From the NCBI RefSeq assembly GCF_002763455.1, contig NZ_NIXK01000002.1:62001-126000 (forward strand): a stretch of DNA of 64,000 bases. Reading direction: 5' to 3'. This DNA comes from Lentibacillus sediminis (GTDB taxonomy: Bacteria; Bacillota; Bacilli; Bacillales; Amphibacillaceae). The notes beneath the pieces were generated by a model that worked only from the letters and a program-made list of their open reading frames with translations, made no database searches and was not told the DNA's origin. Position 1 is the stretch's first letter; each line of letters begins with the position of its first letter. The position numbers and the translations under genes are program-made. Shown here piece by piece: positions 8,292 to 16,877 of the stretch.

Positions 8292-10250
8292 ATGAAAAAA
8301 TTAAAACGTCCCAAAATACCCTTGTATATAATAGCAACGCTTTTATTTGGGCTAAAAACGTATGTTGTGTACCGTATGTTTGGTATGGAAATAGAAAATT
8401 CGATGCAAGAGCTGATTTTGCTGATTAATCCATTTGTGTCGGCTTTTCTTGTCTTTGCGCTGAGTGTATGGTTTAACAAGCACTCCAGACAGATGAAGTT
8501 TATCCGTTATATGGCTCTTATCGGATCATTGCTTGTTTATGCGAATCTCGTATTCTATCGGCAATTTTCCGATTTTATCACGATCCCGCAGCTGTTCATG
8601 GGCAGCAACATGTCCGATTTGGGGTCAAGCATTTTGACATTGCTTCAGCCATATGATATTTTGCTGTTTGCCGACCTTGTAATTATCTGGTACCTCAGCA
8701 AGAAGCGTCAGGAAACAATGACCGTGGATTATCCGAAAAGCGGAAAAATGTTTGCTATGGCAATGTCGCTCGTTCTCCTGGCAGGGAACTTCTTCCTGGC
8801 AGAGATGGAGCGTCCGCAGCTGTTCACCCGCGGGTTTGACCGGGAATACCTGGTAAAGAATGTCGGGCTGTTAAATTACCATGTCTATGACATCGTACAG
8901 CATTCCAAAACGGAATCACAGCGCGTGTTTGCCGATGGAAACGAGTTGCCGGAGATTCAGGAATATATTGATGAAAATGTAAAAGTATACGAAAACAGTG
9001 AAGAGATGCATGGCGTCGCAGAAGACAAAAATGTCATCTTCATCAGTGCAGAGTCGATTCAGAGCTTTGTTATCAATAATAACGTGAATGGAGAAGAAGT
9101 AACTCCATTTCTGAACAGCTTGACACAGGATGAGGACACGTATTATTTCGAGAACTTTTATGAGCAGACAGGACAGGGCAACACCTCGGATTCCGAGTTT
9201 TTAGTGGAAAATTCTCTTTACCCGTTATCCAGAGGAGCGGTCTTCTTCACCCATGGCGGCAATGAATACCAAGGCATCCCGGAAATTATCGATGATGAAG
9301 GATACCATACCGCTGTACTTCATGCGAATAATAAAAGTTTCTGGAACAGGGATGGCATGTATAACAGTTTAGGTGTTGATAAATTTTACGGAGAGAAAGC
9401 CTATGAAGTAACTCCGGAAAATTCAGCAGGCTGGGGATTGAAAGACAAACCTTTCTTTGAACAATCGATTCCGTATCTGAATTCCATGGAGCAGCCGTTT
9501 TATTCCAAATTCATCACATTGACGAATCATTTTCCGTTCGATCTTCCTGAAAAAGATGCATCCATCGAGCGGTATGATTCCAGCTCCAGTACACTGAATG
9601 GCTACTTCCCGGCTGTAAGATATATGGATGAGGCGATTGAAGATTTCTTTGGCCAGCTGAAAGACGCCGGTCTTTATGAAGACTCTGTCATTGTAATTAT
9701 GGGCGACCATATTGGCATTAGTGCCAACCATAATAAGGCGATGGCACAGTATCTCGGCAAAGAAGAAATTACTCCATATGATCAGGTGCAGCTGCAGCGT
9801 GTTCCGTTATTTATCCATATCCCGGGACATGGTGAAGGGGAAGTGAAATCGAAAATTGCCGGGCAAATTGATATGAAGCCAACAATGCTTAATATGCTTG
9901 GTATCGAACAGCCGGAGAACGGTATTTACTTTGGTAATGACCTGTTCGCAGAGGAAAGAAAAGATTATATTGCATTAAGAAATGGCGACTTTGTCAGTGA
10001 TAATTATATCAGTACCAGCGGAGTCTGCTATAATCGGGAGACTGGTGAACCGGTAGAGCAGTCCACATCAGAAGAAGGATCTAGTGATGCTAATGGCGAA
10101 TCCCAGTCACAACCAGCCAGTCCATGTGCCCCGATTCAGAAAAAAGTTGACAAAGAACTGGGCTACTCGGACGATATAATTTACGGTGATCTACTCCGGT
10201 TTATGGATTTTGAAGATGAAGAAGGAAAAGAAGAAGAAGAAAACAATTAA
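8292..10250 (+). CDS. LTA synthase family protein (LtaS/YqgS type)
   Basis: About 652 residues. Five N-terminal membrane helices (about 8-190) are followed by an extracellular sulfatase-type domain. Catalytic features of lipoteichoic acid synthases are visible: VIFISAESIQ (metal Glu), QGNTSDSEF with the nucleophilic Thr at about 298, LTNHFPFDLP, and GDHIG with Asp-His at about 472-473. The enzyme polymerises glycerol phosphate from phosphatidylglycerol. The position after glcK matches yqgS; which of the several LtaS paralogs it equals functionally cannot be told. Start: AGGAGG before the ATG at 8292; an upstream in-frame ATG at 8181 lacks a site and would add 37 polar residues. The C-terminal tail is acidic (EDEEGKEEEE). 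Confidence 0.9.
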   Translation: MKKLKRPKIPLYIIATLLFGLKTYVVYRMFGMEIENSMQELILLINPFVSAFLVFALSVWFNKHSRQMKFIRYMALIGSLLVYANLVFYRQFSDFITIPQLFMGSNMSDLGSSILTLLQPYDILLFADLVIIWYLSKKRQETMTVDYPKSGKMFAMAMSLVLLAGNFFLAEMERPQLFTRGFDREYLVKNVGLLNYHVYDIVQHSKTESQRVFADGNELPEIQEYIDENVKVYENSEEMHGVAEDKNVIFISAESIQSFVINNNVNGEEVTPFLNSLTQDEDTYYFENFYEQTGQGNTSDSEFLVENSLYPLSRGAVFFTHGGNEYQGIPEIIDDEGYHTAVLHANNKSFWNRDGMYNSLGVDKFYGEKAYEVTPENSAGWGLKDKPFFEQSIPYLNSMEQPFYSKFITLTNHFPFDLPEKDASIERYDSSSSTLNGYFPAVRYMDEAIEDFFGQLKDAGLYEDSVIVIMGDHIGISANHNKAMAQYLGKEEITPYDQVQLQRVPLFIHIPGHGEGEVKSKIAGQIDMKPTMLNMLGIEQPENGIYFGNDLFAEERKDYIALRNGDFVSDNYISTSGVCYNRETGEPVEQSTSEEGSSDANGESQSQPASPCAPIQKKVDKELGYSDDIIYGDLLRFMDFEDEEGKEEEENN

Positions 10251-10256
10251 AGCAAA

Positions 10257-10294
10257 AAAAGCTGCTTTCTCCATTGGGGGAAGCAGCTTTTTCT
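10257..10294 (+). terminator. Terminator of the LTA synthase gene
   Basis: AAAAGCTGCTT pairs with AAGCAGCTTTTT, ending in a T tract. Confidence 0.85.
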
Positions 10295-10320
10295 ATAGGT
10301 TTATCATTATGCAGCAAACA

Positions 10321-10358
10321 AAAAGACGGCCGTTCCAATTTTAGGAAAGACCGTCTTT
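10321..10358 (-). terminator. Terminator of the DUF2759 gene
   Basis: AAAGACGG pairs with CCGTCTTT; read on the minus strand it is followed by a T-rich tail just after the stop codon of the minus-strand gene. Confidence 0.7.
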
Positions 10359-10363
10359 CACTT

Positions 10364-10543
10364 CTAGGATCCCGATAAGACAGAAATAATTGTTGCGATG
10401 GAGAAGAAACCGAATACAAGTGCAGTGATCGCCGAAAACCCTAGTGCAAATAAATTCTTAAACTTCATTTGGCGGACAACCGAAATGACAGCCAATAGGG
10501 CCACTGCCAAAAATAAAAGTGCCAATACAATATGCAAATTCAT
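10364..10543 (-). CDS. DUF2759 family small membrane protein
   Basis: 59 residues, too short for many gene finders. It begins MNLHIVLALLFLAVALLAVI, then a basic loop (RQMKFKN) and a second membrane helix (LFALGFSAITALVFGFFSI), so a two-helix membrane protein. A perfect AAGGAGG lies 10 bases before ATG on the minus strand. Size, topology and place between the LTA synthase gene and yqgX match yqgW of B. subtilis (DUF2759). Function unknown. Confidence 0.75.
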   Translation of the reverse strand: MNLHIVLALLFLAVALLAVISVVRQMKFKNLFALGFSAITALVFGFFSIATIISVLSGS

Positions 10544-10703
10544 CTATTTTTTTCCTCCTTACGATGTTCATGTTTGCTGTGAAAATTCCATTTGTATTAT
10601 TATGTAACCAAGCATTCACATTTATTTTATACCAGAATGATCTTTTTGTCGAGGTAAAACTGAAAGGACTGCAGCAGGAAAAAATGATTGGAGGGAGAAT
10701 GAA

Positions 10704-11330
10704 ATGGAACGCAAACAGTTAGCATTAGGACCACTCGGAACAAATGGATATATTTTATATCAAAACCAGGAAGCATTGCTGGTCGATCCAGGCGGAGATG
10801 CGGAAAAGGTAATCGAGTTTCTGCAGGAAAAGTCACTCACACCCAAAGCCATTTTGCTGACACACGCACACTTTGATCATATCGGAGCGGTGGAAGAATT
10901 GCGGAATGAATACAATTTGCCGGTTTATCTCCATGAACAGGAAGCAAGCTGGCTGGCGAATCCAGATGAAAATGGTTCCAGTTTGTTAATAGGAAAGGAA
11001 ATTGTAACAGGGCGGCCGGATTTTTCTATTCAGCCTGGACATATAGAAATTGCTTCGTTTCGTTTTGAGGCGCTGCATACGCCTGGACATTCACCGGGAA
11101 GCATCAGTTTCCTGTTCCGTGATCAAGGTTTTATCGTGAGTGGTGATATACTGTTCCAGCAGGGAATCGGGCGCACCGATCTGCCGGGTGGAGATATGGA
11201 AAAACTTAAAAAAAGCATCCGTGATCAGCTTTATTATCTGGAGGACAGTCTCACTGTGCTGCCAGGCCATGGACCGGAAACGACCATTGGATATGAGCGG
11301 CGGCATAATCCGTTTGTTCGGGCTGTATAG
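10704..11330 (+). CDS. yqgX: Metallo-beta-lactamase fold hydrolase (YqgX, glyoxalase II type)
   Basis: 208 residues. The HxHxDH metal motif THAHFDHIG (His54, His56, Asp58, His59), the TPGHSPGS histidine and the bridging Asp in SGDILF are all present, giving a di-metal site. The compact size without the C-terminal domain of classical glyoxalase II is typical of YqgX-type hydrolases; the substrate may be S-lactoyl thiols (bacillithiol in this group), which is inference. GGAGGGAGA precedes ATG. Confidence 0.88.
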   Translation: MERKQLALGPLGTNGYILYQNQEALLVDPGGDAEKVIEFLQEKSLTPKAILLTHAHFDHIGAVEELRNEYNLPVYLHEQEASWLANPDENGSSLLIGKEIVTGRPDFSIQPGHIEIASFRFEALHTPGHSPGSISFLFRDQGFIVSGDILFQQGIGRTDLPGGDMEKLKKSIRDQLYYLEDSLTVLPGHGPETTIGYERRHNPFVRAV

Positions 11331-11356
11331 CCGGCCATTTTTTAATGCAAAAAAAC

Positions 11357-11384
11357 AGCAGATGCCACATTGCCGGCATCTGCT
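11357..11384. terminator. Terminator between yqgX and yqzE
   Basis: A perfect 10-bp stem (11357-11366 with 11375-11384) is preceded by an A run, which reads as a T run for the minus-strand gene. Confidence 0.8.
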
Positions 11385-11565
11385 ATTCTGCTTTTTTCCA
11401 ATAGGTACGAAAGGCAAAAGGCAGGACCCCGAGCCATTTATTTGCATAAACAGGGCGTTTGTTTTTCTGCTCCTGTCTCCGGTTTTTCCTTTCTTCTGAT
11501 GGCAAATGGATATAGGTCATTACTTGTTCGGTAACAAACCGGACATACTCATTTCCAGAAATCAT
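11383..11565 (-). CDS. yqzE: YqzE family protein
   Basis: 60 residues: MISGNEYVRFVTEQVM, a very basic middle (EERKNRRQEQKNKR) and a short hydrophobic C-terminal segment (KWLGVLPFAFRTYW). This is the YqzE pattern. In B. subtilis yqzE is the ComK-linked gene after comGG; here it lies upstream of comGA on the opposite strand, so it has kept its neighbourhood but not its place. The ATG at 11565 has GAGGTGAGG close by; a GTG at 11571 is an alternative. Confidence 0.7.
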   Translation of the reverse strand: MISGNEYVRFVTEQVMTYIHLPSEERKNRRQEQKNKRPVYANKWLGVLPFAFRTYWKKAE

Positions 11566-11624
11566 CCTCACCTCATTAAATTATTGGTTATTATAAGCAT
11601 GCACGCCATAAGCAAAATTTATCC

Positions 11625-11700
11625 CTGGAAAATTTTTTAAAAAAAGTTTATAAAAAAAGAAGGAGTTTAGCAAAACGTGTCGAATATAGGTAGTGTTGCA
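11625..11700 (+). promoter_or_regulatory. A/T-rich comG promoter region, possible ComK site
   Basis: The stretch before comGA is dominated by runs of A and T (about 11629-11662). An AAAA-N5-TTAT match to the ComK half-box AAAA-N5-TTTT is seen, but no perfect pair of boxes. ComK control is expected for comG from B. subtilis; the sequence only permits it. Confidence 0.25.
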
Positions 11701-11726
11701 AACTGTATAAGGAGGTGAAAAACCTT

Positions 11727-12752
11727 TTGAATTCTGCTGCAGTCCTATCCGACCGGCTGTTGCGAGGTGCAATCGAAATGCAGGCCTCTGATATTCACTT
11801 CACCCCATTTTCCGACCAGACAGCCATCCATTTTCGCGTACAGGGCAAACGAATTTTTTATAAAAACATTCTCCACGCCCAGTACCAGGTATTAACCACT
11901 TATTTAAAATTTACATCAGGAATGGATATTGGTGAAATCAGAAAACCGCAAAACGGCACCATCAGCCACCAGCACGCCGGAAAGCACTACTCTCTGCGTT
12001 TGTCGACACTTCCCGTCAATCATATGGAAAGTCTGGCAATCCGCATCCTGCCTCAAGAAGAATCACTCACCCTTGACGAACTCTTTCTATTCCCAAGACA
12101 GCTTAAAAAATTGAAAGAATGGATGTCCAGCCGTGCTGGGATTATTCTGCTCACCGGCCCAACCGGAAGCGGGAAAACGACGACGCTATATGCCCTTCTG
12201 CAGGCCATATTAAATGAACAGTCCTATCAGACCATTACCCTGGAAGACCCCATCGAGAAAGAAATCCATGATATTCTGCAAGTCCAAGTGAATGAAAAAG
12301 CAGGCATCACCTATCAGTCAGGATTGAAAGCAGCCCTACGTCATGATCCGGATATCCTGATGATAGGCGAAATCCGTGATAAATATACAGCACAATTTGC
12401 CTTTGATGCCTCACTTACAGGTCATTTGGTATTAAGCACGCTGCATGCCAAAAATGCGGCAGGCACCATCTATCGTTTATTGGAGATGGGTTTAAATCAG
12501 ACAGATTTGCAACAGTCTTTAATTGCCGTCGCGGCATTGGAACTCCTTCCTGTCCAGACCGGGAAAATCAAACGAAGAGCGGCCGTATTGGAACTGCTTG
12601 AAGGCGACAAGCTTGCAAATATTATCAATGGAAACAGCCCAAAAATGCATGATTCCTATGATTCCTTTGATCACTTAAGAAAGAAGGCCTTTGCTTATGG
12701 CTATATTTCCGATGAAGTTTACCACTATACGAAAGGGAAAACTGCCCGATGA
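11727..12752 (+). CDS. comGA: Competence pseudopilus ATPase ComGA
   Basis: 341 residues. A GspE/PilB-type traffic ATPase that powers assembly of the DNA-uptake pseudopilus at the membrane. Walker A GPTGSGKTT lies at about 144-152, the Asp box LEDPIEKE at about 175-182 and Walker B ILMIGEIRD at about 216-224. Start: AAGGAGGTGA at 11709-11718 favours TTG at 11727; a GTG at 11715 lies inside the ribosome binding site. It is shorter than the usual PilB because the N1 domain is reduced, as in other ComGA proteins. First gene of an operon of seven with overlapping ends. Confidence 0.94.
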   Translation: MNSAAVLSDRLLRGAIEMQASDIHFTPFSDQTAIHFRVQGKRIFYKNILHAQYQVLTTYLKFTSGMDIGEIRKPQNGTISHQHAGKHYSLRLSTLPVNHMESLAIRILPQEESLTLDELFLFPRQLKKLKEWMSSRAGIILLTGPTGSGKTTTLYALLQAILNEQSYQTITLEDPIEKEIHDILQVQVNEKAGITYQSGLKAALRHDPDILMIGEIRDKYTAQFAFDASLTGHLVLSTLHAKNAAGTIYRLLEMGLNQTDLQQSLIAVAALELLPVQTGKIKRRAAVLELLEGDKLANIINGNSPKMHDSYDSFDHLRKKAFAYGYISDEVYHYTKGKTAR

Positions 12753-13749
12753 CATTCAGCTGCGTTTTCTTAAACAGCTGAATCGGCTGCTGGAAAATGG
12801 CTACACACTGATCCACGCACTCGAAGTCATCAACTGGGACAAACAGCTGAAGACACCTGTACGGACAATTTCCTCAAGGCTTAAGGAGGGTGCCAGTCTC
12901 GATGAAGCACTTGAACACGCAGAATTTCACGCTTCGATTTGTACCTATTTATATTTTACCCGGATGAATGGCGATATTACCAGCAGCCTGAAAAAAGCAA
13001 TGGAAATTTTTGATCACCGGGTGAGATACACAAAAAAATTCCGTCAGATCATTCGCTATCCGCTGTTTTTACTGATCATTTTCGGGGTGCTGCTGTATTT
13101 TATCCAGCAGTTCGTTCTGCCCTCGTTTGCTGACATCTTTAAGTCAAGCACACAGGCGGCGGGGACAGTAAACTTTTCTCTGCTGCTGATTGATATACTC
13201 AGCGGTTTTGCCCTTGTTATGCTGCTGCTTTTAGGCGTCATCCTGCTGGTCTGGCTGCGTACGAAAAACAACCTTCTAATCGAACAGCAGATCAAGATTT
13301 ACTATAAAATACCGGTTTACCGCAGCTTCCTGAAGCTGCAGACCTCTTTCCTCTTTGCCATCCATTTCAGCACACTCTTAAAAACAGGCATGTCCTACAA
13401 CCAGATACTATCCCATATGGCCCATCAGAAAAAACTGCCGATCATCGCCCATTATGCCCAATTGCTGAAAGAAGAATTAACCAGGGGACTGCCGGTGGCC
13501 AGTCTGCTTTCGCAAATGAGTCTGATGGAAAACCAGCTGACGGCAATCTTTCAAAAGGATGTTGACATCACAGCACTGGAGAAGGATTTGACTGTTTATG
13601 CGGACATGGTGACAGAGGAAATGGAGCGAAAAACCATCCGAATGCTTACATTCATCCAGCCGGTATTTTTTGTTGTTCTAGCAAGCTTCATCATCTTTAT
13701 CTACGTCACATTAATGTGGCCGATGTTTCAACTAATCCAAAACATTTAA
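12712..13749 (+). CDS. comGB: Competence pseudopilus platform protein ComGB
   Basis: About 345 residues. A GspF/PilC-type inner-membrane platform with two related halves; membrane helices at about 115-140, 160-185 and 315-340. It overlaps the end of comGA by about 40 bases. Several in-frame starts exist (TTG 12691, ATG 12697, ATG 12712) and none has a clear ribosome binding site, so the exact start is uncertain; coupling to comGA translation is likely. Confidence 0.9.
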   Translation: MKFTTIRKGKLPDDIQLRFLKQLNRLLENGYTLIHALEVINWDKQLKTPVRTISSRLKEGASLDEALEHAEFHASICTYLYFTRMNGDITSSLKKAMEIFDHRVRYTKKFRQIIRYPLFLLIIFGVLLYFIQQFVLPSFADIFKSSTQAAGTVNFSLLLIDILSGFALVMLLLLGVILLVWLRTKNNLLIEQQIKIYYKIPVYRSFLKLQTSFLFAIHFSTLLKTGMSYNQILSHMAHQKKLPIIAHYAQLLKEELTRGLPVASLLSQMSLMENQLTAIFQKDVDITALEKDLTVYADMVTEEMERKTIRMLTFIQPVFFVVLASFIIFIYVTLMWPMFQLIQNI

Positions 13750-13762
13750 AGGAGAGAATGAC

Positions 13763-14089
13763 ATGTTTAAAATGTTCAAAAACAACCGGGGTTTTACCCT
13801 GATAGAAATGCTGATCGTTTTGATGATTATTTCGGTGTTAATTATTCTGATCGTACCGAATCTTGGGGATAAAAGTGCCGATGTGAATGACACTGGATGC
13901 GAGGCACTTGCGAAGATGGTGGAGTCTCAGGTCGCGCTTTATCAGTTGGAGGAAGGCAGTCTACCCGATGATCTCAACGATTTAGTTGATCAATACATTA
14001 CCGAGGATCAAACCTCATGCTCCAACGGCGCCCTAGTCTTGAATGCCGATGGGACGGTATCCGTCCCTGGCGAAGCCCCTGCCCAATGA
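13763..14089 (+). CDS. comGC: Major pseudopilin ComGC
   Basis: 108 residues. A type IV pilin N-terminus (NNRG then FTLIEM, cleavage expected between Gly10 and Phe11) precedes the hydrophobic helix. Two Cys at 46 and 86 match the intramolecular disulfide described for ComGC. It is the main subunit of the fibre that crosses the wall during DNA uptake. AAAGGAGAG precedes the ATG. Confidence 0.95.
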   Translation: MFKMFKNNRGFTLIEMLIVLMIISVLIILIVPNLGDKSADVNDTGCEALAKMVESQVALYQLEEGSLPDDLNDLVDQYITEDQTSCSNGALVLNADGTVSVPGEAPAQ

Positions 14090-14511
14090 ACAATAAAAAA
14101 GGCTTCGCCCTGATCGAAGTCGTATTAGTACTGGGAATTATCGCTGTCATGCTGTTGCTTGTCACCCCTATAAACAGCAGTAGCCTGGAAAAACACCGTA
14201 TTGATCAATTTCTGGAGACATTGACTGCAGATGTATTGCACGTGCAGCATTTGTCTGCTGTCAGTTCACAAATAGTGAAGATCCAGTTCTCTTCAGACCG
14301 ATACAAAATTTTCAATGGTATCGATTTATTGACAACAAGGGTATACCCCCAAAATGTGAGCATAGAGAATAATACTGACATGAAAGAAATTTCTTTTTCA
14401 CAAACTGGCACTATCCGTGAGGCCGGTCAACTTAAAATAAAGACAGCTGATTCGGAATACACTCTGGTGTTTCAGCCAGGGAAAGGCAGGTTTTACATCG
14501 ATGAATCCTAA
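14086..14511 (+). CDS. comGD: Minor pseudopilin ComGD
   Basis: 141 residues; ATG overlaps the comGC stop (ATGA). The prepilin motif KKG then FALIEV is followed by a single hydrophobic helix and a beta-rich C-terminal part. Longer readings of this frame that begin inside comGC lack the pilin motif at the N-terminus and are not supported. Confidence 0.88.
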   Translation: MNNKKGFALIEVVLVLGIIAVMLLLVTPINSSSLEKHRIDQFLETLTADVLHVQHLSAVSSQIVKIQFSSDRYKIFNGIDLLTTRVYPQNVSIENNTDMKEISFSQTGTIREAGQLKIKTADSEYTLVFQPGKGRFYIDES

Positions 14512-14836
14512 TGGCTTTACCCTTTTCGAGGTACTGGTTGCCGCGGGCATATTAATGTCTGCGGTGACGATCCTCGCACCAATTATTACCCTTTTGCATC
14601 AGGAGAGGGGTGTGCAATACGAAAAGCGGATGCTGGTTTACCGTTTGCATGATGAACTGCAGCCCTTTCTTTGGGAAGACGCCGAGCTGCCTGCGCAATA
14701 CAAGGAAACAATTGAAAACACTGCTGTAACATTTAATTATAATCTGGAAAATGAACTGATTAAAGGATGTGCCAATTGGGAAAATGTTAAAGGAAAAAGT
14801 GAAACCCTTTGCTTATATGGAAAAGCGGAAGAGTGA
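14501..14836 (+). CDS. comGE: Minor pseudopilin ComGE
   Basis: 111 residues; starts inside the end of comGD. MNPNG then FTLFEVLVA is a short prepilin leader and helix. Contains two Cys in the C-terminal part. Assignment rests on operon position and the pilin motif. Confidence 0.82.
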   Translation: MNPNGFTLFEVLVAAGILMSAVTILAPIITLLHQERGVQYEKRMLVYRLHDELQPFLWEDAELPAQYKETIENTAVTFNYNLENELIKGCANWENVKGKSETLCLYGKAEE

Positions 14837-15233
14837 GCAGGGATTTACCTTTGTGTCGCTTCTTATTGCTTTGTCAATCCTTGCTCTCATCCTGCCTTTA
14901 ACCGGCCATTTGCTGCAGGCTGCCAGCTTCCCGGACCAAAAGGAGGAGCTGACCATCCGGCAATTTTTTCTGTTCCTGCGTAATGATATGATCAATGCCC
15001 GGGATTATGAAATCGACTCACAGGAAATAAAGCTGGTGCTGGACAGTGATGAAATCGCAACAATTGAAAAATATGGTCTGCACATACGCAGGCAAGTGGA
15101 TGGAAAAGGGCATGAAATTTATCTTCGTGATATCCGTGATGTGCATTTCTCTAAGCTTCCTTATGGCATGCGCGTCTCTATAACATCAAGCGAAGGAGAA
15201 CAGTATGAAAAAACCATCATCTTTTATGAATAA
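14817..15233 (+). CDS. comGF: Minor pseudopilin ComGF
   Basis: 138 residues; ATG at 14817 overlaps comGE and gives MEKRKSEQG then FTFVSLLIAL, a proper leader. The DIRDVHFSKL-type C-terminal region fits ComGF. The frame also opens further upstream but without a pilin leader. Confidence 0.82.
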   Translation: MEKRKSEQGFTFVSLLIALSILALILPLTGHLLQAASFPDQKEELTIRQFFLFLRNDMINARDYEIDSQEIKLVLDSDEIATIEKYGLHIRRQVDGKGHEIYLRDIRDVHFSKLPYGMRVSITSSEGEQYEKTIIFYE

Positions 15234-15591
15234 AGGAAATGGATTTATTCTGCCCTATGTACTGTTTATCATTGCCCTGGTGCTTATCCTTATCATGGGA
15301 AATATCACGCAGTACCGCAGTGAATTTACTTCAACTGCCCTGCAGATAGAAAATGTGCGAGTGGAAACCCTGTTTCAGATGGGCAGAGAAAAATGGAAAC
15401 AGGAAATAGCGCCCCATGGTGCAGTATTGGACCAGGTAACCACTTATGATTTCCCAGTCGGTACGGTGGAAATTAACCTGGTAGCCGAGAATGAAGAAAG
15501 GTACAAATTGCATTTCATCATGAAAACAGGGCCCGAGTATCAGCATGACTTGACCCATTACCTTGAGAAAGTACCACCGGCAAATGAATAA
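15205..15591 (+). CDS. comGG: ComG operon protein ComGG
   Basis: 128 residues; starts inside comGF with AAGGAGAA before ATG. An N-terminal membrane helix (about 13-34) follows a basic leader (MNKGNG then FILPYV), less canonical than the other pseudopilins, as usual for ComGG. Last gene of the comG operon. Confidence 0.78.
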   Translation: MKKPSSFMNKGNGFILPYVLFIIALVLILIMGNITQYRSEFTSTALQIENVRVETLFQMGREKWKQEIAPHGAVLDQVTTYDFPVGTVEINLVAENEERYKLHFIMKTGPEYQHDLTHYLEKVPPANE

Positions 15592-15659
15592 AAAACCACC
15601 GGGAGCAAATAATAAAAACAGGCTTACCGGCAAAATTTGCAATTTGGCGAGGGCAATCG

Positions 15660-15688
15660 TTTACAACTAGTGATTCCTCATATATAAT
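15660..15688 (+). promoter_or_regulatory. Sigma-A promoter of the DUF2626 gene
   Basis: TTTACA (15660-15665), 17 bases, TATAAT (15683-15688): a near-consensus vegetative promoter 33 bases before the coding region. Confidence 0.75.
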
Positions 15689-15720
15689 AACAATGAGAAG
15701 TCAGCAAAGGAGGGGAAGGC

Positions 15721-15963
15721 ATGGATCGGATGTTTCGTGTGCTTGCCTTTTGGACGAGTATATTCACCGTTATGTTCTATGTTGGCGATATGTTCAACAC
15801 AGCACTCTTATTCTTAGTTCAAACGGCATTTTTCCTTGCATTGAGTTATTTAAGACTATCTGAACGCATGTATATGTATTTATTTGGAGCTTATCTCACG
15901 GTATTTTTTATCGGCTTCACCTGGTATTCCGAGTTTATTCTCGTGCCCGGGTTCGGACACTAG
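15721..15963 (+). CDS. DUF2626 family membrane protein (YqgY-like)
   Basis: 80 residues, almost wholly hydrophobic with about three membrane helices, beginning MDRMFRVLAFWTSIFTVMFY. The sequence looks like the DUF2626 family (YqgY), which is strongly conserved in Bacillaceae and of unknown function. GGAGGGG precedes ATG. It has its own promoter and terminator. Confidence 0.8.
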   Translation: MDRMFRVLAFWTSIFTVMFYVGDMFNTALLFLVQTAFFLALSYLRLSERMYMYLFGAYLTVFFIGFTWYSEFILVPGFGH

Positions 15964-15978
15964 GCTCTAAACAGCAAA

Positions 15979-16014
15979 AACCCTGCATTTATTCTTACAT
16001 AAGCAGGGTTTTTT
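15979..16014 (+). terminator. Terminator of the DUF2626 gene
   Basis: AACCCTGC (15979-15986) pairs with GCAGGGTT (16003-16010), followed by a T run. Confidence 0.85.
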
Positions 16015-16094
16015 CATTTTCTTACAGTGCACGTACAACGAGGGTATACCAGTTTTCTAAAGTTACTGGGGATCATGGCAAAACAACCGCATCC

Positions 16095-16877
16095 TCACTG
16101 GATTGCTCCCTCCGCCAAATAAAAAATCCCTCCATTGATTACTTCATACGTGATGCGGGGAGAGTAACGCTCCCTTATTTCCTCGATCTCTTTATCTTTC
16201 TGTTCCTTGTCGTCTTCTTCCGTATAAAAATAATCGAGCAGCTTGATTTCTTCATCCAGCGTCTTTCGCGATTCTTCTGCCCATTCTTTCGGCTGGTTTT
16301 CCATATAGCTGTCCAGAACAGCCTCAATGCGAAGGAAGCCGCTTTTTAAGCGAATCATCGGAGAGATGGTAAAGCAATAATCGGCTATCTGCATTTGCAG
16401 CGGTATTTCCCGCAATTTATCCATCATCTCCAGTTTCATCTGCCCATTAACAAGATGCAAACCGACCGAGATAATTTCATCCCTTTTATGCTTGCCAATA
16501 TAACTGATTTTCACGTTCGTCACCAGCCAGGGATAGAGTGCCGTGTTTGTGGAAGCATTAACTTGCTGAAATTGAGTGGTATATTTCTCATGTATGCGCA
16601 AGTGGCGTAATATTTGCTGCAGGCGCGGACTGCCGAAATGAATCCACTCACCCTTCTTATCCCGCTCCTCGGGATTGGTAATCAGCGTCAGGTTCATCGG
16701 CACGCCGGGATTGCCGGTACCTTTAATATAATGCCAGTAAAAAGGACGATTCATCAGAGCCTTATCCATTTCTTCCGTCAATTTTACCGTCAGCCGCCCA
16801 TTATTATTTTCCATAATTTGGCATTCGTGAGCTTGGAAATAGTCATGCAAAAATTGATTTAAATCATGTATTGCCAT
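16095..16877 (-). CDS. yqhG: YqhG family protein
   Basis: 260 residues starting MAIHDLNQFLHDYFQAH. A soluble protein with no motif of known function; it always sits beside the SNF2-type helicase gene, as here, where its start overlaps the last codons of yqhH by 14 bases. That coupling suggests a shared job. The frame is open for another 68 codons upstream, but that part lies within yqhH and has no start signal. Confidence 0.85.
   Translation of the reverse strand: MAIHDLNQFLHDYFQAHECQIMENNNGRLTVKLTEEMDKALMNRPFYWHYIKGTGNPGVPMNLTLITNPEERDKKGEWIHFGSPRLQQILRHLRIHEKYTTQFQQVNASTNTALYPWLVTNVKISYIGKHKRDEIISVGLHLVNGQMKLEMMDKLREIPLQMQIADYCFTISPMIRLKSGFLRIEAVLDSYMENQPKEWAEESRKTLDEEIKLLDYFYTEEDDKEQKDKEIEEIRERYSPRITYEVINGGIFYLAEGAIQ

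Noticed and set aside
11140-11499. Plus-strand open frame overlapping the end of yqgX and yqzE
   Set aside because: Crosses a bidirectional terminator and overlaps two supported genes.
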